DNA of 64,000 bases from assembly GCA_023053575.1 (NCBI GenBank), contig JAKZAP010000009.1, forward strand, positions 18,891,869 to 18,955,868, written 5' to 3'. Positions 1-11,012 of the stretch are shown here, one piece after another. Each line of letters begins with the position of its first letter. Positions within the stretch are counted from its first letter, which is position 1. The DNA comes from Branchinecta lynchi (Eukaryota > Arthropoda > Branchiopoda > Anostraca > Branchinectidae). The notes under the pieces were generated by a model. The model ran no database searches, was not told the DNA's origin, and saw nothing but the letters and a program-made list of their open reading frames with translations. Position numbers and translations under genes: made by a program.

Positions 1-2907
1 TCTGCTCCTTTCCCACTTCAAAATCGATTTGGTAGTCTTTATGTCCAAGTTGGTGTGCCCGTCCCTGCTGACAAGCCTTCTGATCCTAGCCCTCGTGATA
101 ATTATTCTCTTCTAGGTGATGTTACCCCCCCTCCCAGTATTAACGTTAATATTTATGCCCCCCCTAATTTATCCCAGAATAAGGCTACTTTAAAGAAATC
201 AGTTGTTAAAGAGTTTGATCAAAATCGTTACAGTTTCCCCGGTTTTCTCCTTACGAATGCTGAGAGTCTGAATTTTGAAAAGTTGGTTGAGCTAGAATCA
301 ACAGCAAAACTTAACCATATTGATATAATTGCAGTTACTGAAGTCCAGGCACAAAATCAAAGTTTCCTTAAAATGACAGGTTTTCAGGAGTTTATTAAAC
401 TTCGCCCGGCTAATCATCCACTTGGGAAAAAAGGAGGGGGCGTTATGATTTTGGCCAAGGAATTTTTATCTCCTACCCTTATCCATGTACCAGGTCTCCA
501 TGATTGCGATGAAATTATTTGGATATCTGCAAAACCAAAATGCCTCCCTCGACCATACACTAATTTAATCATTTGTTCCTTTTATTATTCCCCCGGGCAG
601 AATGTTTGTTCTCGCCGTGAGTTTCATGACAAGCTGCAAGCTAGCCTCGACTTTGTTACGACAAAGTACCCAAATGCTGGTATATTCATGGCAGGCGACG
701 CAAACGAACTAAACGTTGATTATTTGTGTAAAGACCAGAAGCTTAAGCAAATTGTAGATTTCCCAACTACAAAAGGTGGTACCAGTTTGGATGTTATTTG
801 CACTAACCTTAAAAAATTTTACAATCCTCCAATTACCCTTCCCCCCCTTGGTGGTAGCTATCACTTTATGCTACAGCTGATACCCCTTCAAGTGTATAAA
901 ACTAATTACTCAGTTTCTAAATTTTCGCACCGACCATTAACTAGTCAAGGGCTTTTAGATTTTGGATCTTGGATCACGGCTGAGAGTTGGGAGGATGTTG
1001 TTTCTTGCGTTGATCTTGATTCAAAGGTTAGTTTGTTTCAGTCTAAATTAACGGAAAATTACCAAAAGTGTTTCCCAGAGGTTGTTAAGAAGGTATGTTC
1101 TTCAGACAAACCTTACGTAAATGAAAAAATTAAAGAGCTAATCCAATTAAAGTTAAAACTTTTTCGCCGTGGAAAGAAAGACGAAGCGATTGCTCTTAGA
1201 AAACAGATAAAGAAAGAAATAAGACGTGCTGCTTCTCGTTATGGTAAGAACAAATTGAATAGTTTAAAACAAAGTAAACCTCAGCAGTGGTTCAGGAAAG
1301 TGAAAGAAATTGCGGGTCTTTCGCCCAAAAACCTAGATTTTCGACTTGATGAACCGCCGTTTCAGACAGCCAATGAGCTTAACAAACATCTTGCCACGAT
1401 TGTTCAAACATTCCCTCCTCTCGCAGTCAACCAACACATCCCCGAAACTCCAAAAGAAAAAATTCCCGTAATTTCAGCGAAAGAAATAATTACAAAAATA
1501 CATAGGCTGAAGATTACTAGTATATGTCCGATTGATATCCCAGTGGATCTAATAAAAGCATTTCCTGATAAGTTAGTTACACCCCTTGCAAACATTTTCA
1601 ATGATATCAGTACATCCGGAAATTACCCGTCTTGCTGGAAGCTGGGTTATATCACACCAATCCAAAAGAAGGGGGGTTCGAACGATTTTAGTGGTGTTCG
1701 ACCAATAACACTGACCCCAGTTTTTTCAAAAATGTACGAGGGTTTCTTGGCTGATTGGTTAAAGGCAGAGATTCTTGATCTTATTGATTTACAACAATTC
1801 GGGAACCTCAAGGAGGTATCTACTTCGCACTACCTTGTTAGTCTTCTTGACACTATTCTAAAAAATCTTGAAAACCCTGATACTTGGTTGAATCTTTTAT
1901 TAATAGATCTCCAGAAAGCTTTTGACCTAATTGACCATAATATCCTTGTAAACAAACTGTTGATTGAGTTCCAAGTGAGTCCTTTTTTAGTCAAAATTGT
2001 TGCTTCTTTTTTAACAAATCGTTCTCAAGTGCTTAAATACAAAAACGTCTTTTCTGATCCCCTCCCTATTTTTTGTGGTGTCCCCCAAGGAACTCTAATG
2101 GGACCAATTTTATTTTTAATAATGATCAATAGCCTATTGACTGACCACCCAGATCGTTGGAAGTACGTGGACGACCTGTCTGCACTGGAGGTATGTCGAC
2201 GGAATATAAAAAGTTCAATTACGGCTCTACTTGAGGACGCTACTAAGCAAGCGTCTTTGTCGAAGATGAAGGTTAACTCCCAAAAATCATCGGTCATGAC
2301 TGTGAATTTTTTAAAATCCGTGCCCTCTTTCACAGACCCCATTCCTCCCGAAATCTCCGTTAGTTTTATTAAATTACTTGGAGTTACTATTTCAGCTGAC
2401 ATGAAGTGGGATGCCCATGTTCAAAACATCCTCAAACAAGCTTCCCCTTCGGTTACCATGTTAAAACTTATGAAAAAATTTTCTTGCCCCCCGAAGGATC
2501 TCCTCCAACTGTACTGTTCGTTTATCCGGCCAATACTGGAGTATGCTTGTCCAGTGTGGCATTTTGGGCTTACCTCTGAGCATGTTTATAAGATTGAAAA
2601 CATTCAAAAACGAGCGCTTAGGATCATTAATGGGGAGGGTAAGCTTCCTTACCATTATCTGCTTGGCAGGTTCAGGCTCACCACCTTGGACGCGAGAAGA
2701 AACCTCCTATGCCTTAATTTCGGCACCAAGACCCTGTCTGTTCCCAGATTGCGTCCTATTCTCCCCGAACTCTACACACCCATCCGCAATAGACCGCAGC
2801 GCGACAAGGCTCAGAAAGTACCCAAATTAAATCCAGTCCCCACAAAACATGAAAGGTACCGAAGGAGTTTTGTTCCAAGTTTTGTTGAATTGTACAACAG
2901 CCAGTAA
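1..2907 (+). CDS. Non-LTR retrotransposon ORF2: endonuclease + reverse transcriptase (5' end outside window)
   Basis: The frame is open from base 1 to the TAA at 2905-2907; the GTG at 55 is only a convenient start, so the ORF is cut by the window edge. Numbering from base 55, an apurinic-type endonuclease comes first, with AVTE (catalytic Glu about 96), GGGVMIL, AGDAN (Asp about 215), LDVICTN and a late YH (His about 270). A Lys/Arg-rich linker follows. The reverse transcriptase then shows LIDLQKAFD (Asp about 618), GVPQGT (675-680) and YVDD (704-707), followed by LLGVTIS, YACPVWH and a C-terminal RYRRSFVP. No RNase H is seen. The order matches the CR1/jockey group, which nicks target DNA and reverse-transcribes its RNA there. 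Over 960 codons lack a stop or frameshift, so this copy looks young. The exact clade is not determined. Confidence 0.93.
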   Translation, partial: SAPFPLQNRFGSLYVQVGVPVPADKPSDPSPRDNYSLLGDVTPPPSINVNIYAPPNLSQNKATLKKSVVKEFDQNRYSFPGFLLTNAESLNFEKLVELESTAKLNHIDIIAVTEVQAQNQSFLKMTGFQEFIKLRPANHPLGKKGGGVMILAKEFLSPTLIHVPGLHDCDEIIWISAKPKCLPRPYTNLIICSFYYSPGQNVCSRREFHDKLQASLDFVTTKYPNAGIFMAGDANELNVDYLCKDQKLKQIVDFPTTKGGTSLDVICTNLKKFYNPPITLPPLGGSYHFMLQLIPLQVYKTNYSVSKFSHRPLTSQGLLDFGSWITAESWEDVVSCVDLDSKVSLFQSKLTENYQKCFPEVVKKVCSSDKPYVNEKIKELIQLKLKLFRRGKKDEAIALRKQIKKEIRRAASRYGKNKLNSLKQSKPQQWFRKVKEIAGLSPKNLDFRLDEPPFQTANELNKHLATIVQTFPPLAVNQHIPETPKEKIPVISAKEIITKIHRLKITSICPIDIPVDLIKAFPDKLVTPLANIFNDISTSGNYPSCWKLGYITPIQKKGGSNDFSGVRPITLTPVFSKMYEGFLADWLKAEILDLIDLQQFGNLKEVSTSHYLVSLLDTILKNLENPDTWLNLLLIDLQKAFDLIDHNILVNKLLIEFQVSPFLVKIVASFLTNRSQVLKYKNVFSDPLPIFCGVPQGTLMGPILFLIMINSLLTDHPDRWKYVDDLSALEVCRRNIKSSITALLEDATKQASLSKMKVNSQKSSVMTVNFLKSVPSFTDPIPPEISVSFIKLLGVTISADMKWDAHVQNILKQASPSVTMLKLMKKFSCPPKDLLQLYCSFIRPILEYACPVWHFGLTSEHVYKIENIQKRALRIINGEGKLPYHYLLGRFRLTTLDARRNLLCLNFGTKTLSVPRLRPILPELYTPIRNRPQRDKAQKVPKLNPVPTKHERYRRSFVPSFVELYNSQ

Positions 2908-3073
2908 ACTTAGTCATTATTTTTGTTGAATTTGTTAGTTTTAGTTTTTGACCCTTTTAGAATGTTTTATTTTGTTTTATATATATTTTTAAGTGAAATT
3001 ACTTTTGACGTAATGATTAAAAATTTACTTTGATTGAATTTGAAAAAATTTTTTTTTACCATTTCTTTAAAGT
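2908..3073 (+). other. Probable LINE 3' UTR, AT-rich
   Basis: This T-rich stretch directly follows the stop codon of the reverse-transcriptase ORF and has no coding frame. By position it is the start of the element's 3' untranslated region. No poly(A) or simple-repeat tail is seen before the tandem duplication that follows. Confidence 0.5.
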
Positions 3074-3431
3074 GATTTTTATTTGTTTTAGAAGTTTTTG
3101 GCAAAATGTTCGCCGAATGAGCCCATCGTGTAAATTGTGGTAGTTAAGTTTTGTATCGACTGATGAATTTGTTAAGAATTATGTTGCAATTATTTTTGAC
3201 TGACAAATTGATTCGAGTGTTTAGTTATGTTTGGACGTAGAAGTCGAAGATTTTAGAAGATTTTTATTTGTTTTAGAAGTTTTTGGCAAAATGTTCGCCG
3301 AATGAGCCCATCGTGTAAATTGTGGTAGTTAAGTTTTGTATCGACTGATGAATTTGTTACGAATTATGTTGCAATTATTATTCGACTGACAAATTGATTC
3401 GAGTGTTTAGTTATGTTTGGACGTAGAAGTC
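3074..3431. repeat. Two-copy tandem repeat, period 185 bp
   Basis: A block starting GATTTTTATTTG at 3074 recurs at 3259 with almost no changes; both copies end in TTTGGACGTAGAAGTC. It lies after the LINE stop codon, so it is probably part of that element's 3' UTR, where short tandem duplications are common. The near identity suggests a recent duplication. Confidence 0.85.
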
Positions 3432-3488
3432 AAATTCGGCGTTCACGCTGTGAAAGTACTTTTTAGAATTAAAAATCTACTACTACTT

Positions 3489-3545
3489 CCGCTAGGTGCA
3501 CGGTAATTCTTCATCGGCACGTAGAGTTAGTCATCAAGAGTATTT
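3489..3545 (-). repeat. Family I dispersed repeat fragment
   Basis: About 55 bp starting CCGCTAGGT and ending GTCATCAAGAGTATTT closely match 14585-14642, which is the end of a longer family I copy. Only this end is recognisable here. Confidence 0.6.
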
Positions 3546-4116
3546 CGTCACCAACGCGCGATAAGGTTTGCCTTGTATGGTCAAAGGGGTAGGGTAGGGA
3601 TTGGTATCGCCACCTGGTTTTTCCGAAAATTGGTCGACAGTTTGTATTGAATTATTTACAAGACAGTTGTCGAATGCGTTCGGCCTTTTTGGTCAAGTAA
3701 ATGACAGTTGGGACTTTGGAGATATCCAAACTGATCGCTAACACTTTTTGTTAATCTTTAGTATGTTAGACACCTGCAACAGCACTTTTCCTAGGTCATC
3801 TCCTAGGTCACATCATTTCTCTTAGGTCCCCTTTTATTTTTAAATTTTATCGGATTAAGTATTATTTGTCAGAGTCTGGTATAATCCCTTTTGCAGACGA
3901 TACTCTTTTACTTGTAGCTGCTCCATCAGCTGATCAAATCAAATAAAAAGAGTAAAGGTAACAAATTACCTGGTTTTTACGATTGATGAAAATCTATCAT
4001 GGAAAACACTTTCAAATATTATAGCTTCAAAATTTTCAAGGTCTCTGGGAGTGCTTCGCCGAGTTAAAAACCTAGTCTCACAGAAAATTCTTCGATTGCT
4101 TTATTTCGCTATTTTT

Positions 4117-4864
4117 TACCCGTACATTTGCTATGGTTGCTCTATATGGGCAAGTAATTGTGTGTCATGTTATAAAAAAATCAAAAAAATAAAAAATAAG
4201 GCCGTTAAACTTTTGTCACCTAAAACTTTGATTATTCTTAATATCAATGAACTTTACATGAAGAATCTACTACTTGATATTTCAAAAACTAGAGATTATT
4301 AAGTTAGTATTTTCACATATAAACTTCTCAATAATATACTACCCGTACATTTGCTATGGTTGCTCTATATGGGCAAGTAATTGTGTGTCATGTTATAAAA
4401 AAATCCAAAAATCCAAAATAAGGCCGTTAAACTTTTTTTTTTTTAGGTAGGTAGGTAGGGTTTTTATTTTTAACCAAAAACATTAAAAATAAAATAAAAT
4501 AACACTACTAATATCCCATTGCAGCAAAAAGAAAGTCCTAAGGACTTGTGCTGCAATTTATTAATACTACTTGTATCTAATAAATAAATAACTAAACATA
4601 ACAACTTATTATCCACCTAGCCTATGACTTAAATAACAAACAATTAAACGTGAACACTACACGCAACAAGAATCCTTAATATTTACTCATTACCAGTTTC
4701 AGCCCCACCCGAACAACTGTGAAAAAAAAGAAACCTAAAACTTTGCACCTAAAACTTTGATTATTCTTAATATCAATGAACATTAAGAATCAACTACTTG
4801 ATATTTCAAAAACTAGAGATTATTAAGTTAGTATTTTCACATATAAACTTCTCAAGAATATACT
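4117..4864. repeat. 223 bp tandem duplication inside the decayed RT, second copy split
   Basis: Sequence from 4117 (TACCCGTACATTTGC) to about 4339 is repeated from 4340. The second copy runs to about 4435, breaks, and resumes at about 4745 with CACCTAAAACTTTG. The break coincides with the insertion at 4436-4744. Confidence 0.8.
4436..4744 (-). mobile_element. About 310 bp retroinsertion with poly(T)/AGGT end (minus strand)
   Basis: It begins with a run of T and three to four AGGT repeats and splits the second copy of the RT duplication. On the minus strand this is an A-rich 3' tail, so it looks like a SINE or a short 5'-truncated LINE. Flanks resemble an imperfect target duplication (TTAAACTTTT on the left, CTAAAACTTTG on the right). 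No coding capacity is seen and I cannot name the family. Confidence 0.55.
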
Positions 4865-5329
4865 TCCCTCTTCTTTTGAATTTTTTTTCTCCATTAATAG
4901 GGATCTCTATAGTCATGATACACGAGGGACATCAAATCTGGTACACCCACGACTAGAGCTTCTGTCGTGGTTAGAAATTTTGCCCCCTCTGTATGGGATA
5001 TAATTCCAGTTGAAATAAAAAAATTAGAGTCATCTGGCATCGTTCAAGGCTACAGCGAAGAGATTTTTCCTTGCAAAAAGATAAAGTGTTTTTTGCAAGC
5101 AGAATATTTGTTGTATATGTATGAACCGTGTATGAATGGCATGTAGAATAATGTAAAAATAGTCTTACCACATTATGTAGACTCAACAAACCCTTTGGGG
5201 ATTTCTTAGCAGGTGCTGTAAAATGTTTTGTATACATGTGTAAAATAAAAATTTAATCTAAAAAAAAAAATCTAATCTAATCTCCTCACCCTATTTCGAC
5301 TATATGATTGGTTTCTAACACTTCATGCT

Positions 5330-5806
5330 AAATTTCAGGATTTGGCCGGATTCTCGGCGAACTACTTGTCCGTCAATACAATGAAGTCCTAAAACGGATT
5401 CAGCATGTCTCCTAGCCCCTAAATTAAACCTCTAGCCAACTTCAGATTAAACCATTACTTTTCACAATTTTTAAGGGTATTGCCGGACAAGTTTGAAATA
5501 CTTGTCCGGAGAAAACAATTATATCATATTCGGATTCGCTTACCCCTAAATCTCATTAGCTTTTAAAGATAATTTGTTCGTCCATTAACTTGAAACCCCT
5601 CCCCAACCCCCAAATATAGGGCTAAAGAGCCCATCTTCAAACTTGAGCTCTGCTTTGACCCAAGGAGTCCACATGCCAAATTTGAACAAAATATCTCAAC
5701 TCCTTCGAGAGCTATCGTGCTAACAGACGGACAGACAGACGGACAACTCTTACGAAATCAGACGTATCCCGTCACTTGGTATCGGTCACTGGGATCCCAA
5801 AAAGTA
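5330..5806 (+). mobile_element. Family A element, 3' portion (pearl/HINE-like)
   Basis: It carries the family A core words GGCCGGATTC, GAACTACTTGTCC and CAGCATGTCTCC. The conserved right part follows: CCCATCTTCAAACTTGA, an ACGG/ACAG microsatellite near 5725-5745, and the terminal GGGATCCCAAAAAG. The left end is missing or too decayed to place. A short CA repeat follows at about 5808-5822. Confidence 0.7.
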
Positions 5807-5824
5807 AACACACACACACACAAA

Positions 5825-6900
5825 CGAGGAAATACCTTGTTGTGTTTTGCTCATGGTTCCACGTAAGAATCCGACACTTCGCACAGCAAATCCACAGAAC
5901 TGGATTAGAAGTCTACGAGACGCTGGCAGGACTGATCGGATAGCCAAACAGTAATTCTTTTTTGGTCAACGGTCCACAAACAAATTCACCAAGTACGTCC
6001 CGTAAGCTCTGAAAGTCTGGAAATGACCTTCTTAATAATGTCAAAGCTGGGTTCCCACAAAATCAACTTTCTTTGCCGATAACCAATAGGCGAGCTTTTC
6101 TAGGATGCACTGGGAATTTCACCTTATAATAAATCCACCAACTACATAAGTAATAAAAGTCTGATGTTTTCAGCACAGCCACGTCAGCTTAATCCACATG
6201 TAATCCACACAGCATTTGAAAGATACAAAAAAATGACTTCAGTAAACTCTCAGGTCCACTATACACCGGCTCGATCTTTCAAATCCAGCTTCGTAATCCA
6301 GAAGACAGTTGACTAGATCACTTCATTTCCCCACAATACAGAGGCAAATCCGAATTGACGATCAACTTGACAATCAACTTGTCAATTATGAATGCCTGGA
6401 GTAAACCTGTCAGGTCCAACCATGTCTTCCACACAATAGTTGAGTATGTTCCTTCGTTTTTTCACTATGCACAAATAAATCGAAACTGACCGTCAAATCA
6501 TCAGTTTCACAAAATCCATGTTATGTGAACAGTGGAACCGAGACAGCAGTTTAGTCACGGGGCAACAATCAAACTCCTACAACACAGCACTGAAGTTTCT
6601 AAGGCGATTTTTGCTTTGAAATCAAAATTATTATGAAAATTCAGACTAAATCATACAAATAAAACATGCTAATTTTGAAACCAAAGTGGAAGCAAAAATT
6701 TCCAATCCCGCTGGAAAAAAAAGAAGGAGAATTCAAATAAAATGCCTTGCGTAAATTTTAACTTGAAAATCCAGTCCAACTGGAAATATATTAAATTCTT
6801 ACCATATTTTAAAAGCTAGTTGGCAAAGAAAATAAAATATTTAACAAAAAACTAGGGTTAAAAATAAATTCGTTTAATTACTTTAATTGAATTTCTTAAT
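5825..6900. other. No recognisable gene
   Basis: This AT-rich stretch contains several short TCCAC words but no long frame, terminal repeats or clear match to other repeats in the window. Confidence 0.5.
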
Positions 6901-7167
6901 CTAAGACAAATTCACAAGTTCAAGCAGATTTTCAAAGCCAATTTCGCCCCAACAAGTCCACAATTCACAACAGCATACACAAATGCAGAGATTCCGTAAA
7001 CATTCTTCGCGCAACTGAGAGGAAATGTCGCAAGTTGCACCTGCCAGATTTTGTATTTTTGGAAAATTAGGTTCCAGCTTCAAACATTCGTAAAAGATAT
7101 CCCGAGAAACAGACGGAATTAGCTCTAGCGGTGCCGATCTCATTAAGCAAAGAGATAGCGCAGACAC
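6901..7167 (-). CDS. Unrecognised 88-codon open frame
   Basis: An open frame with an ordinary amino-acid mix, including a cysteine-rich stretch (LCICVCCCELW). It could be an exon or chance. I see no splice borders that decide it, no family match and no link to neighbours, so it is listed only as a possibility. Confidence 0.15.
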   Translation of the reverse strand: MSALSLCLMRSAPLELIPSVSRDIFYECLKLEPNFPKIQNLAGATCDISSQLREECLRNLCICVCCCELWTCWGEIGFENLLELVNLS

Positions 7168-7377
7168 CTGTTGTGACTTACGGCTACATGCTGACAGGAG
7201 GGAACCGATAAGGGAACGTAGAACCTAGAGGATCCCAATACTCAGTAACGTGGCATGTTAATGTGTATTAAAGCCTCGAACCAGTTCAGATTGTCCTGGC
7301 TGTAGTTATTGTTCAAAATAGTAGGCTACGTCTTGGTTCTGTTTTTGTTTTTTTTATTTGTTAAGAGTAAAACTGTT

Positions 7378-8524
7378 ATTTGAAGTTCATCAATGTAGTT
7401 CGCCCGGAAACCGGCCGAAACCGGAAAAAATTTTTATGAGTAAAAGTTTTATCTGAAGTTGATTAGAGGTACGATGTAATGGTAAGGAGGCATGCTGAAT
7501 TTATTTTTGAGCTTTTTGAGCTGCAAAATTTGGCAGAAGTAAGTCAGGAAGTTTTGATCAATTTCGTCAAGATAGAGGACATGCTGAATCCGTATTTGAA
7601 AATTATTTTCTCGCCCGGAATCCGGACAAATCCGGAAAGTCTCTTAAAACTTAAAGTTTTATCTGAAGTTGGTGAGAGGTTCTGTAGGGGTGTAAGGCGA
7701 CATGCTGAATTCATTTTTGAATTTATATTTTTTTACCAGACAAGTAGTTTCACCCAGAATCCGGCCGAAACCGGAAATTTTTATAAAAAGAAAAGTTTTA
7801 ATTATCGATAGTCGATAATAAGCTTTTGAAGAAATCGAGTGAGACAAGGTTACGCTTGTCCCTTCCAATATTCGTTTAATTATGGTTGGCTACAGCGCTT
7901 TTAAAATTAAATTTAGTATTTGGAGTTGATTAGATGTTCGATTTAGGGCAAGAAGACATGCTGAACACTTATGTGAAAACAATTTTCTACCCGGACATGT
8001 AGTTCGCCTGGAATCCGGCCAAAACCGGAAAACTGTTACAAGTTAAAGTTTTATTTCTGGTTGATTAGATAACCGATCCGTGTGTGATAATCATATTTTA
8101 CCCGGACATATAGTTCAACCGGAATCCGGCTGGAATCGGAAAATTTTTTATAAGGTAAATTTTTATTTGAAGTTGATTAGATGTTCATTATTGGGGAAAG
8201 AAGATACCCTGAGTTCGTTTTTGAGCTTTCTTTTTTCGCCGGACAAGTAGTTCTGGAGTTCGGCCGAAACCGGGAAATCGGCAGAAGTGGCAGGAAGTTT
8301 TCGTCAAAATAGATATGACTTATAGGGGTAAACACACATGCTGAATCCAAATCTGAACTTGGTTTTCTCAGATGATTAGCTATTTGGCCTTAATCTTTTT
8401 CTGAATTTTAATTGTAAAAATGTTCAAGGAGTCTGGCGATGACTGGATCTGGCTAAGACAAGACCCAGTTGTCTGGATCAGATATTGAATTTTTGGGATC
8501 CCATCGGAAACTTTGGTCTTGTTT
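7378..8524 (-). mobile_element. Family A element (minus orientation)
   Basis: Repeated words such as GCCCGGAA, CCGGCCGAAACCGGAAA, AAGTTTTATCTGAAGTTGA and GACATGCTGAA recur at roughly 130-140 bp spacing in the opposite orientation to the 48 kb copy. The element's 5' end is at the right: GGGATCCCATCGGAAAC, then TTTGGTCTTG at 8500-8524. The microsatellite end is missing on the left. Short open frames here reflect the repeat, not genes. Confidence 0.75.
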
Positions 8525-8529
8525 GTTTA

Positions 8530-8697
8530 TAGGTTAAAGTTTTACTTGAAGTTGATTAGATGTTCTTTATACGGATAAGGAGATACGCTGAATTCGTTTC
8601 TGAACTTTTTTTTTCTGGACAAGTATGGTAGTTCGTTCGCAATTGTCTGGATCAAATATTAGATTTTTGAGATCCCATCGAAACCTTTGGTCTTGTT
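8530..8697 (-). mobile_element. Second family A 5' end fragment (minus)
   Basis: A partial core unit is followed by another 5' terminus, GATCCCATCGAAACC then TTTGGTCTTG, ending at 8697. This is a second insertion or an end duplication directly beside the preceding family A copy. Confidence 0.65.
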
Positions 8698-8706
8698 GCT
8701 TTAGCA

Positions 8707-9085
8707 TTGGTAACTAATACTACCGCTAAAAGTCTGAGCAACGCTAAAATAAGTTATAACCGCGTGTTCCGGCGTTTGTTTAAGCTACCATGTATTTGTA
8801 GTGTTTCTTCGGCGCTCGTTTCTTCGGCATGCCTCACTTTTGATGAAATTCGCCGTAAGGCTAGAGCGGCATTTCTGTGCCTTCTTTTGGATTCAAAGAT
8901 TGAGGTTATAAAATTTGCCACTGTGCCAATTTTTCATTGCCTGCCTGTATGGCAGTCTCTTCTTGCTGCAACGCAACAGCAGGAACAGACTGTATGATTT
9001 TGTTGTTGTTTTCTTTTCTGTGTGTTTTTTCTTCGTCTTTGCCAAATTTGCTGAATTAAAAAAGTATTCATTCATTCACTCATAA
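8707..9085 (+). pseudogene. 5'-truncated LINE: RT C-terminal fragment and 3' tail
   Basis: Codons 8707-8997 give ISYNRVFRRLF, CSVSSALVSSACLTFDE and RRKARAAF. This aligns with the longer minus-strand LINE fragment at 30636-31259 (IAYNKVFRRMF, CSVSSEMV), so both are one family. A stop, a T-rich 3' UTR and an ATTC repeat tail near 9066-9082 follow. It begins directly after the family A end. Confidence 0.8.
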
Positions 9086-9655
9086 GTAGAAGGACTCGAG
9101 CTTCACGTTATTGTCACGATCAGTCTGTGTGGCGAGGTTGTGGTCCAAAAAGTAATCCGCTGTCTTTGAAAAACACGCAAAAAATACGTCAGAAATGTTT
9201 TGGTCCAAAATCCCACGAAACTTCCCTCAGACTGCAAGGATTACGAATACAACACCACAAATGTTTAACCCTTCGGTCAAAAATCGGCAGAAAAAACTCG
9301 AATATGGCTACCCTGTGCTTGCTCTTGTGTTTTTACCAGTGTTTGGAAACTTTGCATCTTTGCTGTTCTTCCTTATCTGAAGTTCCACGCTTTCGTTAGC
9401 AGATAATATACAGGATACTGACCCTTCTAAACAAGGAGTTAGTAATTATTTGACGGTAATGAAATTCTACAAAAAAAATCCCACGCCAAAAAATAAGCCA
9501 GTTAAAAAGAAAAATCTAAGTTTTATGCCAAACACCATTTGAAAAAATGTTTACGCCAGTGTCCGGCAAAATGGACCAGTTTTCCTTACAATACCCTAAT
9601 ATGGCAATACTACGATCTCTGATTTGTTTACTTCCCGCACAAAGGCTCACCGTCC
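9086..9655. other. No recognisable gene
   Basis: Short open frames on the plus strand overlap one another and lack any motif. TGGTCCAAAA occurs twice (about 9141 and 9201). Nothing further is supported. Confidence 0.4.
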
Positions 9656-10231
9656 TATAGAGAAATTGCACCCTACCCGAGGAAAACGGATATTGTTACA
9701 TCATCATCACCGGGATAATAACAACAAAAATTAACATTGGGTGGTATAGGACTTACAACTTTAAAATTAAATTATCGTCGTTTTATCATCATTCTGACCT
9801 TGGAACTTGCTGGAAATGTTAATTGGGCTATTCCTTAATAGTATAGTTCTATTTTTGCAAAAGAGTTTCCATGGAAGCAAGAGCTTGAAGGCTTCAAAGT
9901 TTTAACACAGAAATGGAGTCACGAACCGTATTGGTCGGCGATGACGCGGATTTGAAAAAATGTGTCATAATCGAACAATAGGCCGAGACTTCTTCTTTGT
10001 TTACAAACTTTGACGCCTTCAAACTCTTACTTCCATGGAAACTATTTTGCAAAAATAGGATTATACGGTTAAAGAATAGCCCAATTAACGTTTCCAGCAA
10101 GTTGCTGGGTCAAAATGATCATAAAACGCCGAAAAATTAATTTCAAAGTTGAAAGTTCTATACTTCCTAAGGTTAATTTTTTTCGTTACGATCCCGTCCG
10201 TTTTCATCGGGTATGGTGCAATCTCTCTATA
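9656..10231. mobile_element. Foldback MITE with long inverted arms
   Basis: The outer ends read TATAGAGAAATTGCACC and, reversed, TATAGAGAGATTGCACC. The arms (about 9656-9906 and 10008-10231) stay complementary through CAACTTGCTGGAAA, TTAATTGGGCTATTC and TTTCCATGGAAG, leaving about 100 bp of unpaired centre. The TA at each outer border could be the target duplication, as in Tc1/mariner-like MITEs. No transposase is encoded. Confidence 0.8.
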
Positions 10232-10602
10232 CATACAAGCTAGATCATAGGTCAGCGAATAAGACGGACCATTTTCCCATGGACCCTATGATGGAAGGCC
10301 TTTGTGATATAAGGCTTGCACGGTTCAGGAGCCTCCAAGTCTGTTTCCAAACCTACTTGTTAATGCTAATCCACTCCACAGTCTGCGTCTCACCGGCAAG
10401 AGGCAATTATAGAGGCGAAAGCCTTATTATTTATTATTATTAAGGCTATATATTAATTAAGGCTTATTATTAAAATTAAAAATTTTATTATTGCAATTAT
10501 ATATTATTGAAATATCGAGACGAGACCATATTTCCGGCATAATACGTGCTTCTGATACAAAGAAACACAAGTCAAGCAATAAAGAAATTGAAAATAAAAG
10601 GC

Positions 10603-11012
10603 GGCATGAGGCGGATTCTCGCCGTTCCCCAAGGACTCCTTTTGCGGTGTCCCTGCTTTTTTGTTTGTCCCAGGATTCCGGACAGAATCTTGCTGAGTCC
10701 CCACGGGAATGCACCGATTATCATCACTATCGTCAAAAAGGACTCCGTTTCAGATTCGGAGAGGAATAACTTTTTGCGGGTGTTGGTGCAATGTAAAATA
10801 AATTCAAAACAATCAGAACAAACAAAACCAAAAATAAACTGGGTCCAGACTATTTTCGTCAACTGCATATTTCTTCTTCGAACAAACCATTTTGGAGCAT
10901 TCCCTGTGTTCTCGTTGTTTACCGTACGCGGAGTCCGCGTGGAGTGACTCCCTCTATTTTCGCCATTCCCCTTGATTCCCCAAAGAGTCCTCGGGGAATG
11001 GATAGAATATGC
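10603..11012 (+). mobile_element. Family D inverted-repeat MITE, copy 1
   Basis: Ends pair as GGCAT...ATTCTCGCCGTTCCCC on the left and GGCATATTCTATCCATTCCCC reversed on the right, with CGAGGACTC-like sequence inside. The body shares GACTCCGTTTCAGATTCGGA, ATTATCATCACTATCGTC and GGAGTCCGCGTGGAGTGACT with copies at 11506 and 39224. No protein is encoded. Confidence 0.75.

Larger units (their letters stand above)
3822..5284 (+). pseudogene. Decayed non-LTR retrotransposon: RT C-terminal half and 3' end
   Basis: Fragments of a second LINE reverse transcriptase appear in order: LGPLLFLNFI (3822-3851, RT block B'), PFADDTLLL (3887-3913, the catalytic DD), FTIDENLSWK (about 3974-4003), then an open stretch 4051-4302 with YPYICYGCSIWASN. 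Later pieces read TYKLLKNILPSSFE (about 4842), RGTSNLVHPR (about 4923) and PSVWDIIPVEIKKLE, the usual LINE C-terminus. Stops and frameshifts separate the pieces. The element ends in an A-rich tract with TAATC-type simple repeats near 5260-5284, typical of LINE 3' tails. A 223 bp internal duplication and a separate insertion interrupt it. It is inactive. Confidence 0.85.

Noticed and set aside
9657..10236. 68-codon minus frame at 9894-10100
   Set aside because: It is inside the arms of a foldback MITE and reads across the palindrome.
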